Source of the DNA: Methylomonas sp. EFPC3
Lineage (GTDB): Bacteria > Pseudomonadota > Gammaproteobacteria > Methylococcales > Methylomonadaceae
Assembly: GCF_029643245.1 (NCBI RefSeq)
Contig: NZ_CP116398.1
Location: 1,674,001 to 1,738,000 of the forward strand
DNA: 64,000 bases
Direction: 5' to 3'
Shown piece by piece: positions 36,543 through 44,115 of the stretch. Below the pieces are notes generated by a model that made no database searches, had not been told where the DNA came from, and was given only the letters and a program-made list of their open reading frames with translations. The position numbers and the translations under genes were made by a program. Position 1 is the stretch's first letter. Every line of letters begins with the position of its first letter.

Positions 36543-37934
36543 TCAAGAGCGGCGGCGTTTGGCGGCAATCCAGTAAATCAGGCCGCCCAATGCATTCCAG
36601 ATCAGGAAATAGGCTTGCGTTTGCCACGGCAGGCTGACGAACAAATAGCCGCAGCCCAGAATGGCGAGCGGGCCGGTCAGCCAGGGCAGCGGCGCGCGGA
36701 AGCGGCCCGGCGGCGGCGGACCTTGCCGGCGGGAGATCAGCATGCTGGCGGCGACTGCGCTAAACGCCAGCAAGGTTCCGGCATTGGCCAATGCCGCGAT
36801 CTCCGCCAGCGGAAACGTGCCGGCGATGGCGCCGACCAGCAACGCAGTAAAGGCCGTGGCGCCGGCCGGCGTGCCGCGCCGGGAAATTTTGGCCAGCGCG
36901 GCCGGTAACAGGCCGTCCCGCGCCAGCGCATAGAAAATCCGGCTTTGGCCGTAAAAGAACGCCAGAATCACGGTCGGCAACGCCACAACCGCGGACAAGC
37001 CCAGAAACCGCGCCGCCAATGGTTGACCCAGTTCGCGCAACACCAAGGCCAACGGCTCCGGACTGGCGGCAAACCGTTCGTAACTCAGCGCCCCCAACGC
37101 CGCCAGCGCGACAGCAATGTAAATCGCCACGCAGACCAACATCGAACCGACGATACCGAGCGCCAGATCCCGTTCCGGATCGCGGGCTTCTTCGGCCGCG
37201 GTGGCGATCGCATCGAAACCGTAAAACGCAAAAAAGATGATGGCCGCGGCGACCATCACACCGCGCTCGACGCCGTCGGCGCCGGTTTGTTTGGCAAAAC
37301 CGAACGGCATGAAAGGTTGCAGATTGACCGGGTCGAATTCGCGCGCCGCCAACACGACGAACAGCAGCAAGGCGACCAGTTTCAAGCCTACCAACAGTGC
37401 GTTGAAAGTTGCGCTTTCCCGGGTGCCGTAGATCAAAGCTGCCGCCACGGCGGCGATGACGGCCACGGCAGGCAGATTGGCGCTGCCGCCGGCCTCGGGG
37501 CCTTGCATCCAGTGCCACGGAATCGCCAGCGCGTCGTGCAGCAACGGTGCGGCATACCCCGACCAACCGACCGCGACGGCGCTGACCACCAGCGAATACT
37601 CCAGAATCAGGCTCCAGCCCACCAGCCAGGCGATCCGCTCGCCGATTACGAGCCGGGCATAGGTGTACGCGCCGCCGGCCTGCGGCATCGCAGTCGCCAT
37701 TTCGGCATAAGCCAGCGCCGCGCAAGCGCAGACCAGGCCGGCAAACACGAAAGACACCACCACGGCCGGACCGGCCTTGCCGGCACCGACGCCGATCAAG
37801 GTCAGAATGCCGGTGCCGACGATGGCGCCGACGCCGAGCGCGAGCAGATGGAACCAGTGCAGGCTGGGCCTCAGCCGGTCCGGCGGTGGGGCGATGCCGG
37901 TCGATTCCGATATTTTCGCAGCGCGCCGCGTCAT
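36543..37934 (-). CDS. APC-superfamily amino-acid permease (cationic amino-acid transporter type)
   Basis: 463 aa with about 12 membrane helices. The first helix has GVGAIVGTGIL, the substrate-binding signature of the APC fold. It is followed by AGLVCACAALAYAEMATAMPQAGGAYTYA (typical of the CAT/YfnA branch) and a mid-protein IIFFAFYGFDAIATAAEEARDPERDLALGI motif that is strongly conserved in that branch. It should import or exchange amino acids across the inner membrane. It lies upstream of the NRPS operon on the same strand but more than 600 bases away, so it is probably a separate unit; a role in precursor supply is possible but not shown. It starts 4 bases before the stop of the DUF4239 gene's frame, so those two are likely co-transcribed. 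Confidence 0.88.
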   Translation of the reverse strand: MTRRAAKISESTGIAPPPDRLRPSLHWFHLLALGVGAIVGTGILTLIGVGAGKAGPAVVVSFVFAGLVCACAALAYAEMATAMPQAGGAYTYARLVIGERIAWLVGWSLILEYSLVVSAVAVGWSGYAAPLLHDALAIPWHWMQGPEAGGSANLPAVAVIAAVAAALIYGTRESATFNALLVGLKLVALLLFVVLAAREFDPVNLQPFMPFGFAKQTGADGVERGVMVAAAIIFFAFYGFDAIATAAEEARDPERDLALGIVGSMLVCVAIYIAVALAALGALSYERFAASPEPLALVLRELGQPLAARFLGLSAVVALPTVILAFFYGQSRIFYALARDGLLPAALAKISRRGTPAGATAFTALLVGAIAGTFPLAEIAALANAGTLLAFSAVAASMLISRRQGPPPPGRFRAPLPWLTGPLAILGCGYLFVSLPWQTQAYFLIWNALGGLIYWIAAKRRRS

Positions 37935-37938
37935 GCCT

Positions 37939-38748
37939 CTACTCCGCCGGATTGGCGCCGGCCTGACCGCGAATCGCCGCCTGCAAACCGGTCAGGCTAT
38001 CCTGGCTAACCTGAATCAAACCGCGGTGCGGCCGGTCCAGATCGAGAATGATGAACACTAACACCACGATCAAGCCGACCATGATATGGGTGACGAAAGA
38101 AGCGCGGTGGCCGGACAAGCCGGTGGCGTAACCGACGATAGCGCCGGTCATCAGGAAAGTAGCGTACAGTAGCAACAGCACGAATTCCGGTACGTGCCGG
38201 TTCATCTCGGCGTCGCGCTTGCCGAAATTGTCGATCATCTCGTTCAACGCCGGAATGAACAAGCCGGTCGTCACCGGACTCGGTGCGGCGGCGTTAGCCT
38301 GGCTGGCATATTCCCATAGTCTGGCCTGCATTCTGCCGGCTTCGGCGATCAAGGCTTTACGCCGCACCCGCTCGGTCAGGTCGACGTTACCGGTCTGCAC
38401 CCGCAAATCCAGGTAATCGCGCAGCAAGGCCAAGCTCTGCCCGCGGTGCGGTTCCGCCAGCAATTGCGCGCGCAAATAGGCGGTGCCGATTGCATTGGCC
38501 TCGTCGACCACCGCCTCGCTACGGCTATCGTAACGCTGCAAAGACAACGAAAAGGTAAAACCCAACAACAGGGCCAGGATGCCGACCAGCGATGCCGAGG
38601 TCGCATTGACATGGGCCTTGAAGTCGTCGCGCACGGTCGGCATGATGCGCAGGCCCACACGATAGCCGATCTCTATCGCCAGCAACATCGACAATAACAA
38701 CAACAATGCAATCAGCAGACTGCTGACGTCGTACATAATTTCTTGCAT
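37939..38748 (-). CDS. DUF4239 (bestrophin-like) membrane protein
   Basis: 269 aa with a pair of N-terminal helices (about 8-30 and 48-68), a soluble helical middle and a pair of C-terminal helices (about 190-212 and 218-238). The late segment LDLDRPHRGLIQVSQDSL matches the conserved D-x-D-R-P-x-x-G motif of DUF4239, a family distantly likened to bestrophin channels. Its substrate and role are unknown. An alternative ATG at 38736 would shorten it by four residues. The gene ends 4 bases before the permease start, suggesting one transcript. Confidence 0.75.
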   Translation of the reverse strand: MQEIMYDVSSLLIALLLLLSMLLAIEIGYRVGLRIMPTVRDDFKAHVNATSASLVGILALLLGFTFSLSLQRYDSRSEAVVDEANAIGTAYLRAQLLAEPHRGQSLALLRDYLDLRVQTGNVDLTERVRRKALIAEAGRMQARLWEYASQANAAAPSPVTTGLFIPALNEMIDNFGKRDAEMNRHVPEFVLLLLYATFLMTGAIVGYATGLSGHRASFVTHIMVGLIVVLVFIILDLDRPHRGLIQVSQDSLTGLQAAIRGQAGANPAE

Positions 38749-38905
38749 AAGCCCAAACCCGAAATGGCCGAAAGCCTTATTTATACAGCTTCGGCGCTAT
38801 CCGTTCACGCTTTTGTCGGCCAGCGAGCTTGCCGCTGCCGCCGCCGCGATCAAGCCAGGTTAGCCGCAGCGAGATTCGACTGCGGCTACCACCTTCTCGG
38901 CCGGC

Positions 38906-39313
38906 TCAATCGCCTACCGTGTAGTCGCGCGCTTCCATCATGTTTTCCAGCATACCGAACAAGCGTTGCGGCGCAATCAAACAGCCCGGCGCCGGACCGC
39001 GCGGCAGGATTTCCAGCGTCACGTCCTGGCCGGCCGCGCGATTTAGGGTCTGATAGGTAAAATAGTCCACCGATTCCGGCACCGGCTGCAACCCCTCCCA
39101 GTCGCCATTGGCGGCAGCCTCGGCAAAGATTTTATACGGCCAAACCGGCAGCGTGTCCCGGCCGGCCACGTCGCGTAGCACCGGTTGCCCGGCGTCTTTC
39201 AGACACCAAACTTCGTCGGTCTCGAACACGCGGTACAAAAAATACTCCAGCAATTCTTCATCGGACATCTCGGGAACGGCAGCAATTTCGTCTGAGTGAG
39301 GTTGGTAGCGCAT
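38906..39313 (-). CDS. DUF2750 domain protein
   Basis: 135 aa from the ATG at 39313, which has GGA about 8 bases upstream; a longer frame to 39373 adds residues without a ribosome site. The sequence DEELLEYFLYRVFETDEVWCLKDAG...LPVWPYKIFAEAAA fits the DUF2750 family (a short soluble domain with E-V-W-x-L-K-D and P-V-W-P-x-x-x-A motifs). Function unknown. It stands alone, with 157 bases to the DUF4239 gene. Confidence 0.75.
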   Translation of the reverse strand: MRYQPHSDEIAAVPEMSDEELLEYFLYRVFETDEVWCLKDAGQPVLRDVAGRDTLPVWPYKIFAEAAANGDWEGLQPVPESVDYFTYQTLNRAAGQDVTLEILPRGPAPGCLIAPQRLFGMLENMMEARDYTVGD

Positions 39314-39769
39314 CCCAATATTCCAGGCAGTGAAAGATACTCCGGAACCAGCAAAAACCACACCAGATAGCAAGATCGTGCAGACCGGGTTTCACCGTGA
39401 GACCTAAACGGCTGGACCAGCCCAGCCGGCCTTGACGGTCGACAAAACCCAGCTCACTTGTAGGAAATGCGACAAGACGATCCCGGCATGACCGGACCGC
39501 GTTTTGCGAAAAATGAATCGGCTTTCTTTCTCCGGCTCCGCCGGGAACGCCGCGGCCAACGGGCATCGGCAAACTTTGCGCCGGCCGTTTCCGGTCCCGC
39601 CGTGCTCCGCGACCACGACGTGGCATGGCGCTTGCTCCGAGCCAATCGCACCCGAACAGTGTCGGAGCGGAGTCCAGCCAGGTCATTCCAGGCCGTTGGC
39701 GCGGGATGCACCGGTCGACGACATTCGGGCCCAACCTGCAATCCAACTTACTTTTATGAGGTAAAGACC
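39314..39769. other. intergenic stretch without a recognised gene
   Basis: About 456 bases between the divergently arranged DUF2750 gene and the small plus-strand gene at 39770. Open frames cross it on both strands, but their translations are rich in Arg, Pro and Trp in ways typical of non-coding GC-rich DNA and have no ribosome sites. It presumably holds the promoters of both flanking genes; I could not place them. Confidence 0.5.
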
Positions 39770-39976
39770 ATGGCTGAGTTTTACGTCGAAATCAATGCTC
39801 AAGCAAACGGAGACCATCTGGTTCACAACGCGGCCTGCACCCTGTTGCCGGCCAAGGACAGCATTCGCTACTTGGGCTCTATCGCCAGTTGCGCCAGCGC
39901 GGTCAAAAAAGCCGCCGAATCGTTCCGCCAAGTTAACGGTTGTCCGCAGTGTGCCACGTCCTGCCACGTCGCTTGA
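39770..39976 (+). CDS. small Cys-containing protein of unknown function
   Basis: 68 aa, MAEFYVEIN... to ...CATSCHVA. The start at 39770 is chosen because GAGG stands 8 bases before it; the frame stays open upstream to 39467 without a ribosome site. The sequence has a His-x5-Cys near residue 20-26, the segment Y-L-G-S-I-A-S-C-A-S-A, and a C-terminal NGCPQCATSC. The Cys and His residues could bind a metal. Small proteins with a YLG...NGCPxC pattern seem familiar from other bacteria, but I cannot name a family. The 3' end is overlapped by the antisense tail of an Rhs remnant. Confidence 0.7.
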   Translation: MAEFYVEINAQANGDHLVHNAACTLLPAKDSIRYLGSIASCASAVKKAAESFRQVNGCPQCATSCHVA

Positions 39977-40683
39977 GCGTTCGCTTTGAAGCAGATTTTC
40001 AGCAGCCGGTTGCCGGCATCCCATTGGTAAGTGCGAATGCCGTCGTCGGTGAGTTTGCCGTTGGCGTCGTAGCTACAGGCCACGCCGTTGGCGCTGCTGA
40101 TCTGGTTGACGCTGTTGACGGTCAGCGCGGTGCCGGCCGTCGGCGTGGCGATGTCGGTCAGGTTGTCGCCGGCGTCGTAGGCGTAGCGGTATTGGCTGCC
40201 GTCGCTGGCATCGGCTTGCAACAGGCGGTCGGCGGCATCGTAAGCGTAGTTCCAGCGTTTGGTCTGTTTCGGCACGGCAGCCGGGCCGGTTTCCTGGATT
40301 TGGCTGATGATATTGTTGGCGGTGGTGACATAGTCGTAACGCCGCGAGGCGCCGCTGTTGACGATGCCGGTCAGGCGCCGGTCGTTTGGGTTGCCGTCGT
40401 ACTGCCATTGGCTGCCGATAGCGGTACCGCTCAAGGTCTGCGCGGTCAGTTTCCCGGTTTCGCCCAGATAACTTTGCTCGAAGTTGCCCAGCGGGCTGGT
40501 GTGATTGATAGTCCGACCTTGCCCGTCGTATTGGTAAGCGGGATTGGCGAGCTCAAAAGCCGGCAGATATTTGCTGGCTTGCACAGAGCAGGCAAAACCT
40601 GCACAAATCCCCATCAACAGCCATTGCCAACAGCACAATAAGACCAGCGAAGGGCGAGTGTAATGCGTTATTCGAAATGGCAT
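39868..40683 (-). pseudogene. Rhs/YD-repeat protein remnant
   Basis: An open frame of 271 codons. Residues about 47-230 are clear YD repeats (YDGQGRTI, YDAADRLLQADASDGSQYRY, YDAGDNLTDIAT, YDANGKLTDDGIRTYQWDAGNRLL) as in Rhs and tRNA-modification-toxin shells. The first 37 residues look like a signal peptide. Full Rhs proteins exceed 1000 aa and end in a core barrel plus toxin, so this is only a short internal slice. The match stops at about 39993, right next to the end of the plus-strand small gene, and the last 40 codons are just the antisense of that gene. I read this as a truncated remnant left by rearrangement beside the IS110 element. Confidence 0.75.
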
Positions 40684-41045
40684 GAAACCTCTGAATATCG
40701 GTGTAACCGAAATGCTATCGCATCGCCATCGTAATGTTGTAGCGCAAGATTCATCTTAATCCGCGTGGGCACAAAACCGTGCCCACCCTTATATCTCGAT
40801 TCTGACCGAAAAAAGAGGCAGAATCCCCGACTGATCATCGGGAGGGCGATGGAGAAGACGTGCCCACCCTGAGGCTTTAAAGCCTGCCTTGTAGATAGTT
40901 CTCTCCATCGCCCGCACTCACTTTAAAGTTCGAACGGTATTCTAAGGGCTTGGTTAACCTTGACCCTGTATGCATAAGGCTGAACTTTGCGAGTGTCCAT
41001 TCTGATCCAGCGTTCGATTTTTGTTATTTCAGTTAGGTAGCGATC
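40684..41045. other. non-coding left side of the IS110-type element with strong stem-loops
   Basis: No gene is seen in this 362-base stretch. It holds a hairpin GTGGGCAC/GTGCCCAC at 40765-40786 and a 12-bp perfect stem GGGCGATGGAGA/TCTCCATCGCCC at 40844-40913. Inside the loop of that stem is the 14-base palindrome AGGCTTTAAAGCCT (40872-40885). A 5' non-coding region of this size is where IS110-group elements encode their guide (bridge) RNA, so a structured RNA here is plausible. The exact left end of the element is not visible because IS110 elements lack terminal inverted repeats. Confidence 0.5.
40844..40913 (+). ncRNA. candidate structured RNA (possible IS110 bridge RNA segment)
   Basis: A perfect 12-bp stem encloses an internal 14-base palindrome, giving a stem with a large internal loop, 130 bases upstream of an IS110-type transposase. 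Bridge RNAs of IS110-group elements come from this side and have stems with recognition loops. No sequence match to a known bridge RNA was made, so this is a proposal only. Confidence 0.3.
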
Positions 41046-42005
41046 ATGACTTCCATTATCATTGGCATCGATATTGCCAAGCTTAAATTCGACGTGGCCC
41101 GGCTCGCCGAAGGCAAATACAAGCATGCTAAGTTTGCCAACAATCCCGAGGGCTTTGCCGCGTTTGCCGTCTGGCTAGACGGCTTTGGCGACACCGACCC
41201 GCGTCTTTGCATGGAAGCCACTGGCGCTTACGGCCTACCCCTGGCAGAGTTTCTCGCCGACCGAGGCTACTTCGTCAGCGTGGTCAATCCTGCTCAAATT
41301 CATGCCTTCGGAAAAAGCGAACTCAGTCGCGCCAAAACCGATAAAGCCGATGCCAAGCTGATTGCCCGCTATGCCCTGCAAGCCGACCCGGTCGCCTGGA
41401 AACCACTACCCGCAAATCTGCGCCAGTTGCACGCCCTCACGCGTCGCTTAGAGCACTTGGGGGAAATGCAGCGCATGGAGCAGAACAGGTTGGAGACGGC
41501 TGACACCACCATCGTCCCTTCCATCAACACGGTGCTGGCGACATTGGCGGCCGAACTAAAGGCCACCCGTCAAGCCATCCAGGACCATATCGACAAGAAT
41601 CCCGATCTCAAACAGCAAAGCGACCTGTTGACCTCCATTCCGGGGATCGGCCCCGCGACGACCGCCTATTTGCTCGTGGCTCTAAGCCCTCATCACGGCT
41701 ACGTCAATGCCAAACAAATCGTGGCCCAAGCCGGACTCGCGCCCGCCATCCGTCAGTCAGGACAATGGCAAGGCAAAACCTGTATTGCCAAGACCGGTGA
41801 CGCTCGGTTGCGCAAAGCGCTCTATCTACCCGCTTTGGTCGCCTGGCAACATAATCCAGCCATCCGCGTCCCATGCGAACGGCTCAAAGCCAACGGCAAA
41901 AACGGCAAGCTCACCGTCTGCGCCGCCATGCGTAAGCTCATTCATCTGGCTTTCGCTATCTTGAAATCCGGTAAACCTTTTGATCCTAATTTTTCCCTTG
42001 CATGA
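41046..42005 (+). CDS. IS110-family transposase (DEDD/Ser recombinase)
   Basis: 319 aa. The N-terminal RuvC-like DEDD domain starts with IIIGIDIAKLKFD (Asp at residue 8) and goes on with CMEATGAYG (Glu) and RAKTDKADAKLIARYA (paired Asp). The C-terminal domain has IPGIGPATTAYLLV and the Ser-containing AIRQSGQWQGK, then TGDARLRKALYLPAL. This is the complete IS110/IS116/IS902 architecture, in which the transposase is guided by an element-encoded RNA and needs no terminal inverted repeats. The frame is intact, so the element may be active. It lies at the border between GC-rich resident genes and an AT-richer island. Confidence 0.95.
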   Translation: MTSIIIGIDIAKLKFDVARLAEGKYKHAKFANNPEGFAAFAVWLDGFGDTDPRLCMEATGAYGLPLAEFLADRGYFVSVVNPAQIHAFGKSELSRAKTDKADAKLIARYALQADPVAWKPLPANLRQLHALTRRLEHLGEMQRMEQNRLETADTTIVPSINTVLATLAAELKATRQAIQDHIDKNPDLKQQSDLLTSIPGIGPATTAYLLVALSPHHGYVNAKQIVAQAGLAPAIRQSGQWQGKTCIAKTGDARLRKALYLPALVAWQHNPAIRVPCERLKANGKNGKLTVCAAMRKLIHLAFAILKSGKPFDPNFSLA

Positions 42006-42072
42006 GCGGGTTTAAGACGGTATCTACCGGGCTGCCGTATAGGTATTGGGTTTTTCTCTGCTCATTTTGGAT

Positions 42073-42104
42073 CACAATTTTTTTCGGATATTTTAAAAAT
42101 TGTG
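42073..42104 (+). terminator. AT-rich stem-loop after the IS110 transposase
   Basis: CACAATTTTT and AAAAATTGTG form a perfect 10-bp stem with a 12-base loop, 68 bases after the transposase stop. No U tract follows the 3' arm, so it may be a terminator or part of an element end. Confidence 0.35.
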
Positions 42105-42160
42105 TCCGGTTTAGTGTAGCCCCATCAATATCCAAAACCGTTGTGGATGACTTGAACCGG

Positions 42161-42200
42161 GAGCCGGATGGTGTAACGCTCCAAGTCCGGTTCTGCGAGG
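42161..42200 (+). ncRNA. group II intron domain V fragment (3' end of a lost intron)
   Basis: The sequence from GAGCCGGATG to AAGTCCGGTTCTG has the form of bacterial group II intron domain V, the catalytic hairpin near the intron 3' end, and the preceding GAACCGG is also usual. No intron-encoded reverse transcriptase and no domains I-IV are present upstream, since the IS110 transposase lies there. It is therefore an orphan 3' fragment. Confidence 0.6.
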
Positions 42201-42207
42201 GCCGTTA

Positions 42208-42339
42208 GCAGGTTGGTGAAAAACTCTTTTTTGCCTTTGACTGACTCTATATTTAGTGACGATGAGGCTGTTTTTCCCACTAAATGCTGGTTCTATTGAG
42301 CAAAATTAGTGTCTGAAATATGGTTTTTCACCAACCTGC
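42208..42339. mobile_element. 132-bp MITE-like element with 17-bp perfect inverted repeats and TA flanks
   Basis: Both ends carry the 17-base repeat GCAGGTTGGTGAAAAAC in inverted orientation (42208-42224 and 42323-42339). Each end is bordered by TA (42206-42207 and 42340-42341), as expected of IS630/Tc1-type transposition. There is no coding frame. It sits 8 bases after the group II intron fragment. Confidence 0.75.
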
Positions 42340-42390
42340 TAGGCGTAAGCCTAATGGCTACTCTCCCGAATGTGTGTAAATTTTAACCTA

Positions 42391-42491
42391 AGGAACCGCT
42401 GATTAATTCGTTATCTCGAATTTCAATGCCTATAAAATCAATGGGTTGCACATCGATTTTTCTTGAAAAACAGCATTGATCAGAGGTTCCC
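42391..42491. mobile_element. 101-bp MITE-like element with imperfect inverted repeats and TA flanks
   Basis: The left end AGGAACCGCTGATTAATTC and the right end, read on the other strand, GGGAACCTCTGATCAATGC agree at 15 of 19 positions. TA stands on both outer sides (42389-42390, 42492-42493). No coding frame is present. The ends resemble those of full-length insertion sequences, so it may be a deletion derivative. Confidence 0.55.
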
Positions 42492-42548
42492 TAACAATTT
42501 CTTAAGTTTGAGTTTTAAGAAACTAACGAATGACCGAAGCCAAGTTGT

Positions 42549-43967
42549 TTAGCTTCCGTTATACAAAGTTTCTCCTGCCGCAAAAACACGATGCAGTTGA
42601 ATGTAGGCATTGAGCGCCGATTGTGCAGCATCCAATTTTTCCTGCTTGGCTGACAGCAACCTTTCTTGGACTAAGAGCTGTTCTAACAAATCAATCAGCC
42701 CTTCCCTTTGTTGGACATTGGCGAGCTTGGCGGCTTGTTCTGCCTGAGTGGCAGAGTTGGCGGCTAGCGCCAGTCGTGCTTGCTGTTGTGCCAAGGCATT
42801 GAGGCTTGCCTCCGCTTCCTCATAGGCATTAATCACGGTTTGGCGGTAGCGTGCTGTCTCAGCTACCAGGCCCGCGTAACGCGCATCCACCTTGGCAAAG
42901 CGCTGGCCCCAATCGAAGAGCGGGACGGTCAATGATGGCCCGAAATTGCCGACGCCGCCTGCGCCCGGCACCAGGGAAACCCCCACGAGATTGGCGTTGA
43001 GGGCAATACTGCCTTCTAGCGTCAACCGTGGGAATACGTCTGCTTTGGCGACGCCAAGCTCTGCCGATTGCCTAAGCACAGCGGCTTCGGCGCGGCGTAC
43101 ATCCGGGCGCAAACGGAGTAAATTGGCAGGCGTTATATTAATGTTGACAGTAGACGGGGCAGGTAAATTATCGGGCTTATCCAACCTTGCATCCATTGTG
43201 GTTTGCCCCAGCAGCGCCATCAAGCGCAGCTTGGCACGGGCTTCATCTTCTAGTGTTTGTGGCAGTTGCGCCTTGGTCTGCGTTGCCGACTGCTCGGCGC
43301 GCGCCAAATCAAACGCGCTGGCAAGCTCATTAATAAGCCTTACTTTGGTCAACTTTACGAGCTGATCCTGAATATCAGTAATCCATTTGATGAGTTGCTG
43401 GCGTTGCTGCGCGGTTCGTAACTGGATGTAAGCGCTGGCAATTTCTGCACGTAAGATAAGCTGGGCGGCCTTGATGTCTTCTTCGGCCAAGGCAACATTT
43501 GCCTTGGCCCCGTCCACCACCGATTGATAACGGCCAAACAGCGGCACTTCCCAGCTGGCTTTGGCGGCCAGTGTGTAAGTCCCTGAGGTCCGTCCTTGTT
43601 GTGTAGTGCTTGGGTTGATGTTGGTTTCCTTACGACCAAGGCGATGATTAATATCAGCACTTGCCTGACCATCAAGCCGTGGCAACAGCGTGCTGGTATC
43701 AATTGTTTGCGTCGCTTCCGCTTCAACCAGCCGCGCTTTGAGCTCGGCTAGTCCAAGATTCTGACGTTCAGCCTTGGCAATCAAGTCGGCAAGCAGGGGA
43801 TCATGCAACGCAGCCAACCAACTTTGAGATTTTTGTGGTGGCTGTGTCGCTTGTAAGCGATAGATAAATTTGTCCGGCACGGATTTATCAGGCACAGGCA
43901 GTGGCTTATGGAGTAAAGAACAACCTGTAAGTGCTACTGAAATAATGATGGGGGTCAGTAAACGCAT
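42549..43967 (-). CDS. outer-membrane efflux channel lipoprotein (TolC/NodT type)
   Basis: About 472 aa from the ATG at 43967. The N-terminus MRLLTPIIISVALTGCSLL is a lipoprotein signal with the lipobox LTGC. Two repeats of the outer-membrane-factor fold follow, each with long coiled-coil helices. Typical features are the ASWEVPLFGRYQSVVDGAKANVALAEEDIKAA segment in the first repeat, LLRLRPDVRRAEAAVLRQSAELGVAKADVFPRLTLEGS, and VPLFDWGQR in the second. It should form the outer-membrane channel of a tripartite pump. It is divergent from the regulator-permease-ATPase-adaptor genes at 44116-47689, which supply exactly the other three pump parts. Its GC content is lower than that of the NRPS region. 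Confidence 0.92.
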   Translation of the reverse strand: MRLLTPIIISVALTGCSLLHKPLPVPDKSVPDKFIYRLQATQPPQKSQSWLAALHDPLLADLIAKAERQNLGLAELKARLVEAEATQTIDTSTLLPRLDGQASADINHRLGRKETNINPSTTQQGRTSGTYTLAAKASWEVPLFGRYQSVVDGAKANVALAEEDIKAAQLILRAEIASAYIQLRTAQQRQQLIKWITDIQDQLVKLTKVRLINELASAFDLARAEQSATQTKAQLPQTLEDEARAKLRLMALLGQTTMDARLDKPDNLPAPSTVNINITPANLLRLRPDVRRAEAAVLRQSAELGVAKADVFPRLTLEGSIALNANLVGVSLVPGAGGVGNFGPSLTVPLFDWGQRFAKVDARYAGLVAETARYRQTVINAYEEAEASLNALAQQQARLALAANSATQAEQAAKLANVQQREGLIDLLEQLLVQERLLSAKQEKLDAAQSALNAYIQLHRVFAAGETLYNGS

Positions 43968-44057
43968 AACAATGTCCAACTGTTGTGGGTAGTGAAGTTA
44001 TGCATACTTATACCACAAACTTATCGCAAATAATTAGTTAATTAATGTTTATCATTA

Positions 44058-44094
44058 AATATTTATTGAAATATTAATTTTTTACTGTTATAGT
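44058..44094 (+). promoter_or_regulatory. sigma-70 promoter with an operator dyad overlapping the -35 box
   Basis: TTGAAA (44066-44071) and TATAGT (44089-44094) are spaced by exactly 17 bases, a near-consensus sigma-70 promoter facing the exporter operon. A perfect dyad AATATTT-ATTG-AAATATT (44058-44075) overlaps the -35 box. The XRE-type regulator encoded second in the operon is the obvious candidate to bind it and repress; this is inference. The divergent channel gene starts about 90 bases away and could be controlled from the same site. Confidence 0.6.
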
Positions 44095-44115
44095 GTTGAT
44101 ATTAAGGAGATGACC

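Larger units (their letters stand above)
42006..42548. other. gene-free mobile-element graveyard between the IS110 gene and the efflux channel gene
   Basis: Within these 543 bases I see, in order, a 10-bp AT-rich hairpin (42073-42104), a group II intron domain V (42161-42200), a 132-bp TA-flanked inverted-repeat element (42208-42339) and a 101-bp inverted-repeat element, also TA-flanked (42391-42491). No protein frame is credible. It reads as successive insertions at one integration-prone spot. Confidence 0.7.

Noticed and set aside
39467-39769. Upstream extension of the 68-aa Cys protein to a 169-aa frame
   Set aside because: The ribosome site stands only before 39770 and the upstream part has non-coding composition.
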